This document shows, piece after piece, positions 55,908 through 64,000 of a DNA stretch of 64,000 nucleotides. This stretch comes from JAGQPD01 sp020426865 (GTDB lineage: Bacteria; Planctomycetota; Planctomycetia; Pirellulales; Pirellulaceae). The stretch covers positions 1-64,000 of the forward strand of contig JAWKTN010000007.1 in the NCBI GenBank assembly GCA_041399065.1. Reading direction: 5' to 3'. The translations under genes were made by a program, and so were the position numbers. The notes under the pieces were generated by a model. That model was not told the DNA's origin. It did no database searches and saw nothing but the letters and a program-made list of their open reading frames with translations. The stretch's first letter is position 1. Each line of letters opens with the position of its first letter.

Positions 55908-58900
55908 GGTTTCGACCTCGACCGCATTTTCTTCATCGCCAACAGCATATCCCGCTGTCGCTTGCCTCGTTCTTCACTCTTCGCAAGTCGGTCTCCCCCG
56001 TCATCTTTTGCATCCAGATGTTCCGACAATGCCAGGATCGTCGGATAGCGAAACAGCGCCAACAATCCGATCGGCTGCTTCAATTCATCCTGCAACTTCT
56101 GATGCAATTGCACTACCAGCAACGAGTGCACTCCTAAGTCAAAAAGATTGTCTACGATACTGATCCGATCCAGCGGTATCACCGATTGCCACACCTGTGC
56201 GATCAGCTTCTGTAGTGGCGTGTTCGGCGCCACATAATTCTGCGACGCTACAAACATCTTCCGCGGTTTGCTGATTTCAGTGACCGGCTCGGATAGCATA
56301 CGGGCAACCGACTCGAGTGCAATATCGAAGTCGGTAACCATTGCCTGTAATACGATCTGCAAGTCTCCGAGCCAGCGTTCGACGGCGGCACGACGAAGCT
56401 GGCAAGTGTCGAAAATCATCGTCAGTCGCCACGGCATATCGGGTTCAACCAACAACAGTAGCGGAAAGTTCGTATGAATCGGCCCTACAAAGCTGTCAAT
56501 AGCGACATCATCGCCTAACCGTCGTGCTGACTGATCGACGACATAGTTCTGTACAACGACAAGGCTCTCGAACATCCGATACTGCCACGGCATTTCGCTC
56601 CACTGTTGAATCTGCGAGAGGGGAACGAACTGGAATTCGTTCATCTTCAGCAGTTGGCCGTGAACGGCACTGAGGAGCTCACGCAACGACATCGGCGAAT
56701 GGCACCGGACACGACATGGCAGGTTGTTTACAAACGGCCCCACAATCGATTCCGTGCCGGGCAACTCCGTCGGCCGTCCGGAAAACGCCGCTCCAAATAC
56801 GACGTCCCTCCGTCCGCTCAACCGAGATAGTACCACTGCCCACGCTGCTTGTATTAGCGCGCCCACCGTTGTCCGCTGGCCACGCAGTGTGGTCTGCAAT
56901 CGGGCAACGAGATGCTCGTCCAACGTCACCGCAGACCGCCCGAACTCCCCCCCAACGCGCTCGGCCGATTCGTGTACCGCGGGGGGATCGCACGGAAGCG
57001 GTGTCGGCTCGGTAAACCCGCGGAGCGAATCATGCCAAAAGTCGCGTGCCATCGCATCGACGTCCGGCCTGCCGCTCCCAGTAGCGCCCGGCCGTTGGCG
57101 CAGCCAAGCGATGTAGTCACGATATCGTCGTCGTGGAGTCGCCGCGATCGCCGAACGCCGTTTCCGACTGTTGTAGGCCTTGGACAAATCCGAAAACACG
57201 ATGGGCCAGGACCATCCATCCAGCAGCAGCGCCGGCACGGTCCAGAGAAATCGATATTCCTCCGCTCCACACCGAACAAGCGTAAAACGCGACAGCGGGG
57301 AGCGATCTAAAGCCATCCCAGTGGCATGGTCTTCTCGCAACAGTTGCTGCCACAACTCATGCTGCTCATCGACCGTCCGACGGGACCAATCCTCCATGGT
57401 CCATTGCGGGTCTATTTTTCGCCGGACAACTTGCAGTGGTTCACCTGCCCCCTCGCTAAGGAAGGACGTCCGCAAAATAGGATGACTCGCGAACACATCG
57501 CTCCACGCCTGCCGGAATGCATCCACGTCTACGTCACCGACCAACCGACAATGCCATTGATCGATCACTTCGTCTGGGTGGCTCGCAGCACGTGCTAAGA
57601 ACAACAGCTGGATTGGAGACGGCGGATAGACATCTTCGATATCGGGCAATGTCCCTACGAGTTGGTCGAGCTCGCTTTGGGTCAGTCCGCACAACGGAAA
57701 GTCCGACGGCGTATACCCGAATACCGCAGGCGAACCACAATGCTCGATCACGTCGCGAAGGTTTTGCAGGAATTGATTTGCGACCCTCTTGATCACGTCC
57801 TGACTATGCAGCGACGGAGAATACGTCCATTGAGATTCCAGACAACCACCAATGACCATACTGTTGACTTCCAGCTTGTGTCGCCGCCGTTGACGAGGGC
57901 TATGCCACGCGCCGCATTGCTGGCTGGCAAACTCGAATAGCTCTCGGTCACGCACGACATCGTCCATTTTACCCAGGTAGTTGAACACCACATCGGACTC
58001 ACCGTCCAGTTCCATTTGCCGCGACAGATACCGCAAGACGCCGTAACCAATTCCGCGATTCGGTATTGCACGCAGCTGTTCTTTGATTGACTTCAAGGCA
58101 TCCGCGAGCCCACCGGAGTCGGGCATTTGCAACGAAACGGGGTAGATACTCGTAAACCAGCCCACCGTGCGTGAGACATCGACACCAGCAAACAGGTCCT
58201 CGCGACCATGTCCTTCGAGGTTGATACGAATGATCGGTTTTCCGCGCCATTGGCAGACACTTCGTGTTAGTGCTGTCAGCAAAACGTCGTTAATCTGTGT
58301 GTTGAAGGCTTGTGGTACACGCTGCAACAGGTCGTTGGTCTCTTGTTCGGAAAGGCAGACGCGGACCGTGTCGGTCGATCCCTCGGTGTTGGCCGCAGCC
58401 GATGCATCGTGAGAATCGAAAGTGGCGGGAAGTGAAGCGTGGGGCAACCGATCAACCCAACGCCAGTAATCACACTCGCTTGTTAATGCCAACTCACGGG
58501 CGTAGCCTAACAACTTCTCGGACCACTCTTTGAACGACGTTGTTTTCGCCGGAAGCTCGATCGCTTCGCCTCGCGAAATCTGCCCGTAGGACGACTCGAG
58601 GTCCTCTAACAAAATGCGCCATGATACGCCGTCGACGACCAAGTGATGGACGACCAGCAGCAGGCGACTTCGGTCATCGGGGCAAAGAAAGATCACGGCA
58701 CGCCAGATGGGCCCGTCCGTGAAGTCGAGGGTCGCCTGGAAGTCAGCACCTAGTCGATCGATTTCCCGGGTCGCTTCCAGCTCGCTTCGTTGGCACAAAT
58801 CAACAACATCCAATAACGGCGCGCAGTCTTCGACAGAGACATGTTGTTGCAGCCATTTGCCATCACGATTCACAAAACGCAATCGCAATGCATCATGATG

Positions 58901-61900
58901 ATGTTCGACCGATGCCATCGCCTTTCGAAATGCGTTGGGCTCCACCGGCTGACGAATCTCGAAGAGGAACGACTGATTGTAATGATGTTGCTCGGCCAAT
59001 TGTTGTTCGAAAAACCAATGTTGAATTGGCGTAAGCGGCGCGTCACCTTGGACGGGCCGTTGATCCACCTGTTGTTCGGTACTCTGTCGATCGGCGACGC
59101 CCGCCAATTGAGCGATCGTGGGGCATTCAAACAACTGCCGGGGAGTAATTCGCAGGCCACCTTTGCGAGCCGCGGCAACGACCAACGTCGATTGAATGGA
59201 ATCGCCGCCCAGCTCGAAATAATTGTCGTTTACACCTACTCGTTCCAAACGCAAGACCTGACTCCATATGCTCGCTAACTGGCTTTCCACGTCGTTGCGT
59301 GGTGCGACATAGGAGTCGGTTAGGTCAGGACGGACGTCGTCAGGTTTCGGCAGTGCGTTACGATCGATTTTCCCATTATTTGTCAGGGGGAATGTTTCCA
59401 GGAAGACAAACGAGGCGGGCACCATGTACTCGGGCAGTTTCACTTTCAGGTGTTCGCGCAGTTCCTGAATGCCGGGTAGCGAATCGCCACATACGAGATA
59501 TGCTACCATCCGCTTGTCACCTGGGCTATCCTCCCGCGCCAGGCAAATCGCTTGCTGCACCGTCGAATGTTCGCACAACGTCGATTCGATCTCACCTAAC
59601 TCGATGCGAAATCCGCGGATCTTGACTTGATGGTCAATGCGCCCGAGGTATTCGATATCGCGGTCGGGAAGGAATCGGCCAAGATCGCCCGTTCGATACA
59701 GGCGTTCGCCGTCACCCGGATGAAATGGATGCGGAATGAACCGCTCGGCCGTCAAACTGTCGCGATTCAAGTAACCGCGTGCCAGCCCCATGCCCCCGAC
59801 GTGCAATTCTCCCGGCACTCCAACGGGCACCAGGTTACCGTGCTGATTGAGGATAAACACCGATAGGTCCGGGATGGGGACGCCGATGACACTGCCACTC
59901 TGCACGTCGCGAAGCGACAGGGGACGGTATGTCACATGCACCGTCGTTTCCGTGATTCCATACATGTTAATGAGTTGCGGTCGCTGATCGCCGCGCCGCT
60001 GGAACCACGGCCGCAGGCTCTGCATCTCCAGCGCCTCACCGCCAAATACGACGTAGCGAAGACTCAACGGCAAACATGGCTCAATCGACGCATCCGCTTG
60101 TATCAACTGCCGAAACGCGGACGGCGTCTGATTCAGTACCGTGACTCTTTCACGGCTGATTAATTCCAGCACGTCTTCGGGTGAGCGGCTCACCAAATAG
60201 GGGACAACCACCAGTCGTCCACCGTACAAAAGGGCTCCCCATATCTCCCAGACCGAGAAATCAAACGCGTAAGAATGAAACAACGTCCAGACATCGTCCT
60301 GATCGAAGCCGAACCAATGGTCCGTGGACCTAAACAGTCGGACGACGTTTTCGTGTGTGATCAACGCTCCCTTGGGATTTCCAGTCGAACCTGACGTATA
60401 GATCACGTACGCCAAGTCACGGGGGTGATTCAACTGAGTAGGATTCGTTTCAGGGAGATCTTGGTAGGCGTGAACATCGTCCACAAAAACAACACGAGCA
60501 GCTGTCGCTGGCAAGCGACCCAAGAGCGACTGCTGCGTTAGCAACACGGGTGCACGGCAATCGTCCAACATGAAGGCAAGCCGCTGGGGAGGGTACGCCA
60601 GGTCGATGGGCACATAAGCGCCCCCGGCCTTGAGAATTGCCAGGATGCCAATCACCACATCCATCGTGCGTTCGGTGGCGATTCCCACCAAGACGTCCGG
60701 GCCCACCCCCAATTCTCGCAGGTGATGTGCCAACTGATTCGCGCGACGATTCAACGCGTCATACGTCAACGAGTCGTCTTCAAATGTCAATGCCACTCGA
60801 TGTGGGTGCGTTGCGACTTGAGCCTCAAACCGCTCGTGCAGCGCATGCGTGACCGGCGGCAGCGACGACGACGGCCGTCCATCCAGCAGTTCGGCTGTTT
60901 CTTGTGCGGTCAGATAAGGTAACGCTTCGACAGGAACGTCCAGCTTGACCGCCATCTGTGCTAACAACTCTCGCAGGTGACCTAGAATCGTCTTGAGCGT
61001 TGCGAGCTCGTATCGATGCGAGTCCGCCTCGATCCGCAACAATAATTGTTCGCCACCGTAAGCGATCAACGCCAATGGAAAATTCGTTTGTCCGCGATAT
61101 TCGAACGATCGGTTAGTCCCACCGTTTCCGCGAGCACGCATTTGGTCGTTCAGTGTTTGCGTTTCGAACACGACCAGCGTCTCGGCCAGCGGTAGTTGGG
61201 CCGCCATGTCACTGTAATTTTTGATCTCCGAGAGCGGTGCATGCTCGAATGGCCGCACCGCCAAGCCGCTCTGGCGAATTGACCGCAACAAGTCCCGTGT
61301 CGAAGTATCTGCTTCCCACCGCACACGTAGCGGCACCGTGTTGATCAACAGCCCAATGATCGATTCGGAACCAGTAACGGAGTTGTGACGGCAGGCCCGC
61401 GTCGATCCGATCACGACATCACGCGTTCCGTTCTGTGGTCCAGAATAATGGCACAGCAGCAATGACCAGGCGGCTTGCAACATCGTATTGAGAGTAACGT
61501 CTGCCGCGTCGGCGGCAGCTTGTAGCTGGCAGGTTTGGTCGCTAGACAAGAGTTGCTGACAGGCCAACTGCGGCTGCGATGCACCGGACACCGACTTGGG
61601 CTTGGCGAAGGGTAGGGGAGTCGGAGCGGTAAATCCACGCAACGCTTCGCGCCAATACCGTCGTTCTTCGTCCCGCGGCCGGGCATCGAGCCATTCAACG
61701 AACGACCGAAAAGGTAAGGGCACTGCCAACGACGGCGACTCATTCGCGCAATATGCGTCGTAGCAAGAAAAAACCTCCGACAGTACCAACGGAAACGAAC
61801 GGCCATCCAAAATCGCATGATGAAACGTCCACACGCACTGGTATCGATCGTCGGCGTATGTCAACAACGCCAATCGCATCAACGGTGCTCGGTCCAACGC

Positions 61901-62242
61901 AAAGTCGCGACGACGGTCCTCTTCAAGAAATCTCTCCAGCTGCTCGTGACGCCCGTCCATCGCAACGCCTCGGCAGTCCAGTAATTGCCAATCAAGCTGA
62001 ACGCCATCGTTTACAAACTGCTCCGGCGACTCACCCCGGGAAAAGTCAAAGCCAGTCCGGAGCACGGCATGTCGAGTCACCACAGCGTCCCACGCCGTTC
62101 GAAAGTGGGCGACGTTCAGCGGCTCGTCCAGCGTGATGACGACCTGTTCGATTTCCACGCCGGACGCAGGCGCGAATTGCGAATGGAACAGCATCCCCTG
62201 CTGCAGCGGGGTAAGCAAGTAGGCGGAATTCGATGGGGGCAT
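55904..62242 (-). CDS. NRPS: C-A(Thr)-PCP-E-C*-PCP
   Basis: A 2112-residue synthetase. C (8-440) has HHAILDG (141-147). A (468-965) has pocket residues D-F-W-N-V-G-M-V-H-K, one conservative change from the classic Thr code. PCP Ser is in LGGDSI (1015), the form usual before an E domain. E (1065-1490) has HHLVVDG and EGHGRE, NRGIGYGVL and VVFNYLG. A second C (1535-1985) has PALLLDG where HHxxxDG is expected, so both His are lost. A final PCP (2003-2075) has Ser in LGVHSL, with no A domain beside it. A basic tail may dock to the next protein. It begins without a loading module, so the first C domain may accept an acyl starter. It is the first gene of the cluster. Confidence 0.93.
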   Translation of the reverse strand: MPPSNSAYLLTPLQQGMLFHSQFAPASGVEIEQVVITLDEPLNVAHFRTAWDAVVTRHAVLRTGFDFSRGESPEQFVNDGVQLDWQLLDCRGVAMDGRHEQLERFLEEDRRRDFALDRAPLMRLALLTYADDRYQCVWTFHHAILDGRSFPLVLSEVFSCYDAYCANESPSLAVPLPFRSFVEWLDARPRDEERRYWREALRGFTAPTPLPFAKPKSVSGASQPQLACQQLLSSDQTCQLQAAADAADVTLNTMLQAAWSLLLCHYSGPQNGTRDVVIGSTRACRHNSVTGSESIIGLLINTVPLRVRWEADTSTRDLLRSIRQSGLAVRPFEHAPLSEIKNYSDMAAQLPLAETLVVFETQTLNDQMRARGNGGTNRSFEYRGQTNFPLALIAYGGEQLLLRIEADSHRYELATLKTILGHLRELLAQMAVKLDVPVEALPYLTAQETAELLDGRPSSSLPPVTHALHERFEAQVATHPHRVALTFEDDSLTYDALNRRANQLAHHLRELGVGPDVLVGIATERTMDVVIGILAILKAGGAYVPIDLAYPPQRLAFMLDDCRAPVLLTQQSLLGRLPATAARVVFVDDVHAYQDLPETNPTQLNHPRDLAYVIYTSGSTGNPKGALITHENVVRLFRSTDHWFGFDQDDVWTLFHSYAFDFSVWEIWGALLYGGRLVVVPYLVSRSPEDVLELISRERVTVLNQTPSAFRQLIQADASIEPCLPLSLRYVVFGGEALEMQSLRPWFQRRGDQRPQLINMYGITETTVHVTYRPLSLRDVQSGSVIGVPIPDLSVFILNQHGNLVPVGVPGELHVGGMGLARGYLNRDSLTAERFIPHPFHPGDGERLYRTGDLGRFLPDRDIEYLGRIDHQVKIRGFRIELGEIESTLCEHSTVQQAICLAREDSPGDKRMVAYLVCGDSLPGIQELREHLKVKLPEYMVPASFVFLETFPLTNNGKIDRNALPKPDDVRPDLTDSYVAPRNDVESQLASIWSQVLRLERVGVNDNYFELGGDSIQSTLVVAAARKGGLRITPRQLFECPTIAQLAGVADRQSTEQQVDQRPVQGDAPLTPIQHWFFEQQLAEQHHYNQSFLFEIRQPVEPNAFRKAMASVEHHHDALRLRFVNRDGKWLQQHVSVEDCAPLLDVVDLCQRSELEATREIDRLGADFQATLDFTDGPIWRAVIFLCPDDRSRLLLVVHHLVVDGVSWRILLEDLESSYGQISRGEAIELPAKTTSFKEWSEKLLGYARELALTSECDYWRWVDRLPHASLPATFDSHDASAAANTEGSTDTVRVCLSEQETNDLLQRVPQAFNTQINDVLLTALTRSVCQWRGKPIIRINLEGHGREDLFAGVDVSRTVGWFTSIYPVSLQMPDSGGLADALKSIKEQLRAIPNRGIGYGVLRYLSRQMELDGESDVVFNYLGKMDDVVRDRELFEFASQQCGAWHSPRQRRRHKLEVNSMVIGGCLESQWTYSPSLHSQDVIKRVANQFLQNLRDVIEHCGSPAVFGYTPSDFPLCGLTQSELDQLVGTLPDIEDVYPPSPIQLLFLARAASHPDEVIDQWHCRLVGDVDVDAFRQAWSDVFASHPILRTSFLSEGAGEPLQVVRRKIDPQWTMEDWSRRTVDEQHELWQQLLREDHATGMALDRSPLSRFTLVRCGAEEYRFLWTVPALLLDGWSWPIVFSDLSKAYNSRKRRSAIAATPRRRYRDYIAWLRQRPGATGSGRPDVDAMARDFWHDSLRGFTEPTPLPCDPPAVHESAERVGGEFGRSAVTLDEHLVARLQTTLRGQRTTVGALIQAAWAVVLSRLSGRRDVVFGAAFSGRPTELPGTESIVGPFVNNLPCRVRCHSPMSLRELLSAVHGQLLKMNEFQFVPLSQIQQWSEMPWQYRMFESLVVVQNYVVDQSARRLGDDVAIDSFVGPIHTNFPLLLLVEPDMPWRLTMIFDTCQLRRAAVERWLGDLQIVLQAMVTDFDIALESVARMLSEPVTEISKPRKMFVASQNYVAPNTPLQKLIAQVWQSVIPLDRISIVDNLFDLGVHSLLVVQLHQKLQDELKQPIGLLALFRYPTILALSEHLDAKDDGGDRLAKSEERGKRQRDMLLAMKKMRSRSKP

Positions 62243-62339
62243 CAGGGCACCGAGGCGACCAAAGCGATAGTTGCTGGCGGTGAGGCACCGAAAGCAAATA
62301 GCCCCACGCGGACGACGCGATCAAACCGATTTGTCACCC

Positions 62340-62345
62340 ATTATA
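62340..62345 (-). promoter_or_regulatory. Candidate -10 element of the NRPS operon
   Basis: A perfect TATAAT on the minus strand lies about 95 bases before the NRPS start codon. No good -35 hexamer is found 16-18 bp upstream, so an activator may be needed, or the match may be by chance. Confidence 0.35.
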
Positions 62346-62500
62346 GTATGAATGCCCCGGCAAACTGCAGAGGCACCCACGTAGTTTCGCCAGACTTCCA
62401 CACATTGATGTTTAATAAAGGCAACGACCTGAGGCCCGGACACGACACGTGGGCATAGCTGTTCCTTGCATTTTGGCCGAAATCACGGCCTTTTCGCCTC

Positions 62501-62516
62501 TGGCCCGACGCTTGCG
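62501..62516 (+). promoter_or_regulatory. Sigma-54-like -24/-12 promoter of the PEP-CTERM gene
   Basis: TGGCCCGACGCTTGCG fits the TGGCACG-N4-TTGCW consensus except for one base in each half. The GG and GC doublets have the required 10 bases between them. Transcription would start near 62527, leaving about 37 bases to the ATG. PEP-CTERM genes are known to be driven by RpoN with PrsK/PrsR in some bacteria, which supports the call. Confidence 0.5.
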
Positions 62517-62563
62517 TAGCGTAACTACCCGGTGTTGGTAACATTCACATCGAGGTACTAATT

Positions 62564-63241
62564 ATGAAAGGTTTGCGAGGGGCGATTGCGATCGCCGTAT
62601 TGGCATGTTCGACGCACGCGTATGCGTCGACGATTACGATCATGAAGTTTGGGTTCGGAGCCGACTCGGCTCCCGACTTGGGCTCGGTTGGTGGAATTCT
62701 CTCGACCGTCGACGACGGCGATGCTGCTACGCCAGGGGATCAGGCGACGGGCATCGACTTCCTAGGCCACCTGGGCGGCATTCCGTCGATTCCGGTGGGG
62801 CAGGGTTCGATTACGATCGATGGGATTTCCTTGAGCAACACGCTGCAAACGATGGGTCCTGTCGTGTTGCAACCGACAAGCGGCGGTACGTTCCATATTT
62901 GGGATGATACGAACGCGCTGTTGTTGTCAGGCACGTTTGGTGATGGCCTGATCAGTGGTTCCACCGGCCCTTCCGCAACGGGATCGTTGATCACGTTGAA
63001 TCTGGGCACCTTCGACGGCGGCTCGCTGTTGAGCTTGGTGGATCCCAATTCGGCCGCCGTGTCCTTGTCGTTCACGGCTGTCAACAACGGAGCAGGATTT
63101 ACTGCCGGTGCGACACAGTTGAACGACTTTACGACCGACGCGACTGGTTTGATTTCGGCGTCGGTGCCGGAACCTGCGACGTTGGCCGCGACGATGATCG
63201 CGGGCATATCGCTACTTGTCGTCCGACGGCGACGAAGCTAA
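62564..63241 (+). CDS. PEP-CTERM sorting-domain protein
   Basis: A 225-residue exported protein with an N-terminal signal (GAIAIAVLACSTHAYA) and a C-terminal PEP-CTERM tag: VPEPATLA, a hydrophobic helix (TMIAGISLLVV), then RRRRS. The tag directs it to an exosortase, which cleaves and probably attaches it to the surface. The mature part is rich in Gly, Ser, Thr and Asp, with no catalytic motif, as is usual for this class. GAGG lies before the ATG. It is divergent from the NRPS operon and probably independent of it. Confidence 0.92.
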   Translation: MKGLRGAIAIAVLACSTHAYASTITIMKFGFGADSAPDLGSVGGILSTVDDGDAATPGDQATGIDFLGHLGGIPSIPVGQGSITIDGISLSNTLQTMGPVVLQPTSGGTFHIWDDTNALLLSGTFGDGLISGSTGPSATGSLITLNLGTFDGGSLLSLVDPNSAAVSLSFTAVNNGAGFTAGATQLNDFTTDATGLISASVPEPATLAATMIAGISLLVVRRRRS

Positions 63242-63385
63242 TCGGGGCAGCGTAGCCCACCAGGGCGACGACAACACATAGGATTTACGAGGAGCGTATC
63301 TTCGATTGTTCCTGGCAGGATGCCATTGCTACAATTGCAGCGTGATTGTGTTGCTCAATAAACGTTGCATTGTGGCAGCTTGAAT

Positions 63386-63928
63386 ATGCAAGAGACCAAC
63401 AACCCAAACAACGTGCCGTCGGAGGACCGCGATGTCTTTGCGCCGTCAGACGTGAACGCCTCATACCAGGGCGCAATCAGACGGCCTGACGGAACCTATG
63501 CTATGCCGCAGCGTTTTACGCTGCGTGTCATCTTTGCGATCACCAGCGGATCGGCACTGCTGTTTGGCGCCTTCTCGGCACTGCAGGCCCCCGTTTTGTT
63601 CGTGCTTTGGTTTTACGGCCTCCTGATGTTCGTCGCGGTGGCACAGTCATTTCTTTTCCGCGGCATCCGACCTCGAGCGTCATCGATCATCGCCGGCACA
63701 TTGTATGTCGTCGCAAGCTGTTTGATTGCGATTGCAGTCGTCATAGCATCAAACGTACCGTACCGACTGTCGGGGATGCCCTGCATATGTGCGGCCGTAT
63801 TCTTCGGGCCGGCGGCCGGTTATGTGGCTGGGCTCCTCGTCGCTAGTCTCTTGGCTGTCGTGGACATCGGTGAGAGAATTGTCAAGCGTAGGCGATCTCC
63901 CTCTGACGTCGATGGAAACACCGACTAG
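63386..63928 (+). CDS. Small membrane protein, unknown
   Basis: A 180-residue protein with a polar N-terminal third, then about four membrane helices (FTLRVIFAITSGSALLFGAF, VLFVLWFYGLLMFVAVAQSF, IIAGTLYVVASCLIAIAVVI and a later AGYVAGLLVASLLAVVDI) and a basic tail. ATG at 63386 is chosen; a TTG lies 21 bases earlier in frame. No family is recognised. The final 72 bases of the window hold no gene. Confidence 0.6.
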   Translation: MQETNNPNNVPSEDRDVFAPSDVNASYQGAIRRPDGTYAMPQRFTLRVIFAITSGSALLFGAFSALQAPVLFVLWFYGLLMFVAVAQSFLFRGIRPRASSIIAGTLYVVASCLIAIAVVIASNVPYRLSGMPCICAAVFFGPAAGYVAGLLVASLLAVVDIGERIVKRRRSPSDVDGNTD

Positions 63929-64000
63929 ACCTAGGCACGTTTGGATTTGCGAAGGCTCGCATAAGGGATCAACAAAAGCGGAGCGAATCGATAACCATTT

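Larger units (their letters stand above)
62243..62563. other. Divergent spacer between NRPS and PEP-CTERM genes
   Basis: No gene is supported. It holds a TATAAT on the minus strand for the NRPS operon and a sigma-54-like element for the PEP-CTERM gene. An inverted repeat GGCC-N8-GGCC lies at about 62475-62490, just upstream of the sigma-54-like site. Confidence 0.5.

Overview
The window most resembles a Planctomycetota chromosome, probably Pirellulales. The signs are a PEP-CTERM protein, an arylsulfatase, a Tat-exported Gfo/Idh/MocA oxidoreductase, a CE15-type esterase, an HTTM-TPR membrane protein, orphan Rhs tips carrying the DPIGFAAGDAN core, and an IS91/tyrosine-recombinase/primase mobile element. 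This is inferred from gene content; no rRNA, tRNA or ribosomal protein gene was seen.

Region 1 (1-10.7 kb) is a worn accessory island. Two orphan Rhs C-terminal tips, each followed on the same strand by a small candidate immunity gene, flank a decayed mobile element: an intact XerD-like recombinase, a primase/ATPase with two frameshifts, and an IS91-type transposase with one frameshift. A broken glycan gene set (two glycosyltransferase pieces and a sugar-kinase-like piece) follows.

Region 2 (10.7-32.5 kb) holds mostly single genes: a DUF6489-like small protein, a conserved MGQRAN protein preceded by four 16-bp tandem repeats, a TylF-like methyltransferase, a Gfo/Idh/MocA oxidoreductase, an HTTM-TPR membrane protein with its partner, an RsmC-like methyltransferase, a sulfatase, a nitronate monooxygenase-like flavoprotein, ribokinase, glucose-6-phosphate isomerase, a SNF2 helicase with two SWIM-like zinc motifs, a GrpB-family protein and a sugar O-methyltransferase. 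The 1.2 kb spacer before pgi is full of GC-rich palindromes and hairpins.

Region 3 (32.2-44.4 kb) is a respiratory locus. On the minus strand lies napD-napA-napB-like-napF, with start-stop overlaps, plus a small unknown gene. Divergent from it on the plus strand are a tetraheme cytochrome, a four-cluster iron-sulfur protein, an NrfD/PsrC-like quinone-reactive membrane protein, a 14-heme lipoprotein cytochrome and an MtrB/PioB-like outer-membrane barrel. No napC, napG or napH is seen. The layout suggests that the NrfD module exchanges electrons with the quinone pool, and that a porin-cytochrome conduit links the periplasm, including Nap, to the cell exterior.

Region 4 (44.4-62.2 kb) is a minus-strand biosynthetic cluster. 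An NRPS (C-A-PCP-E-C-PCP) overlaps by 4 bp a hybrid PKS-NRPS (KS-AT-ACP-aminotransferase-C-A-PCP-TE). A GT4 glycosyltransferase and a secreted CE15-like esterase follow on the same strand. Adenylation pocket residues read by eye point to Thr (made D by the E domain) and Gly, and the AT looks malonyl-specific. This is the strongest candidate for an undescribed system.

Region 5 (62.2-64 kb) has a PEP-CTERM protein behind a sigma-54-like -24/-12 element and a small membrane protein. All assignments were made by reading the sequence, without database searches.
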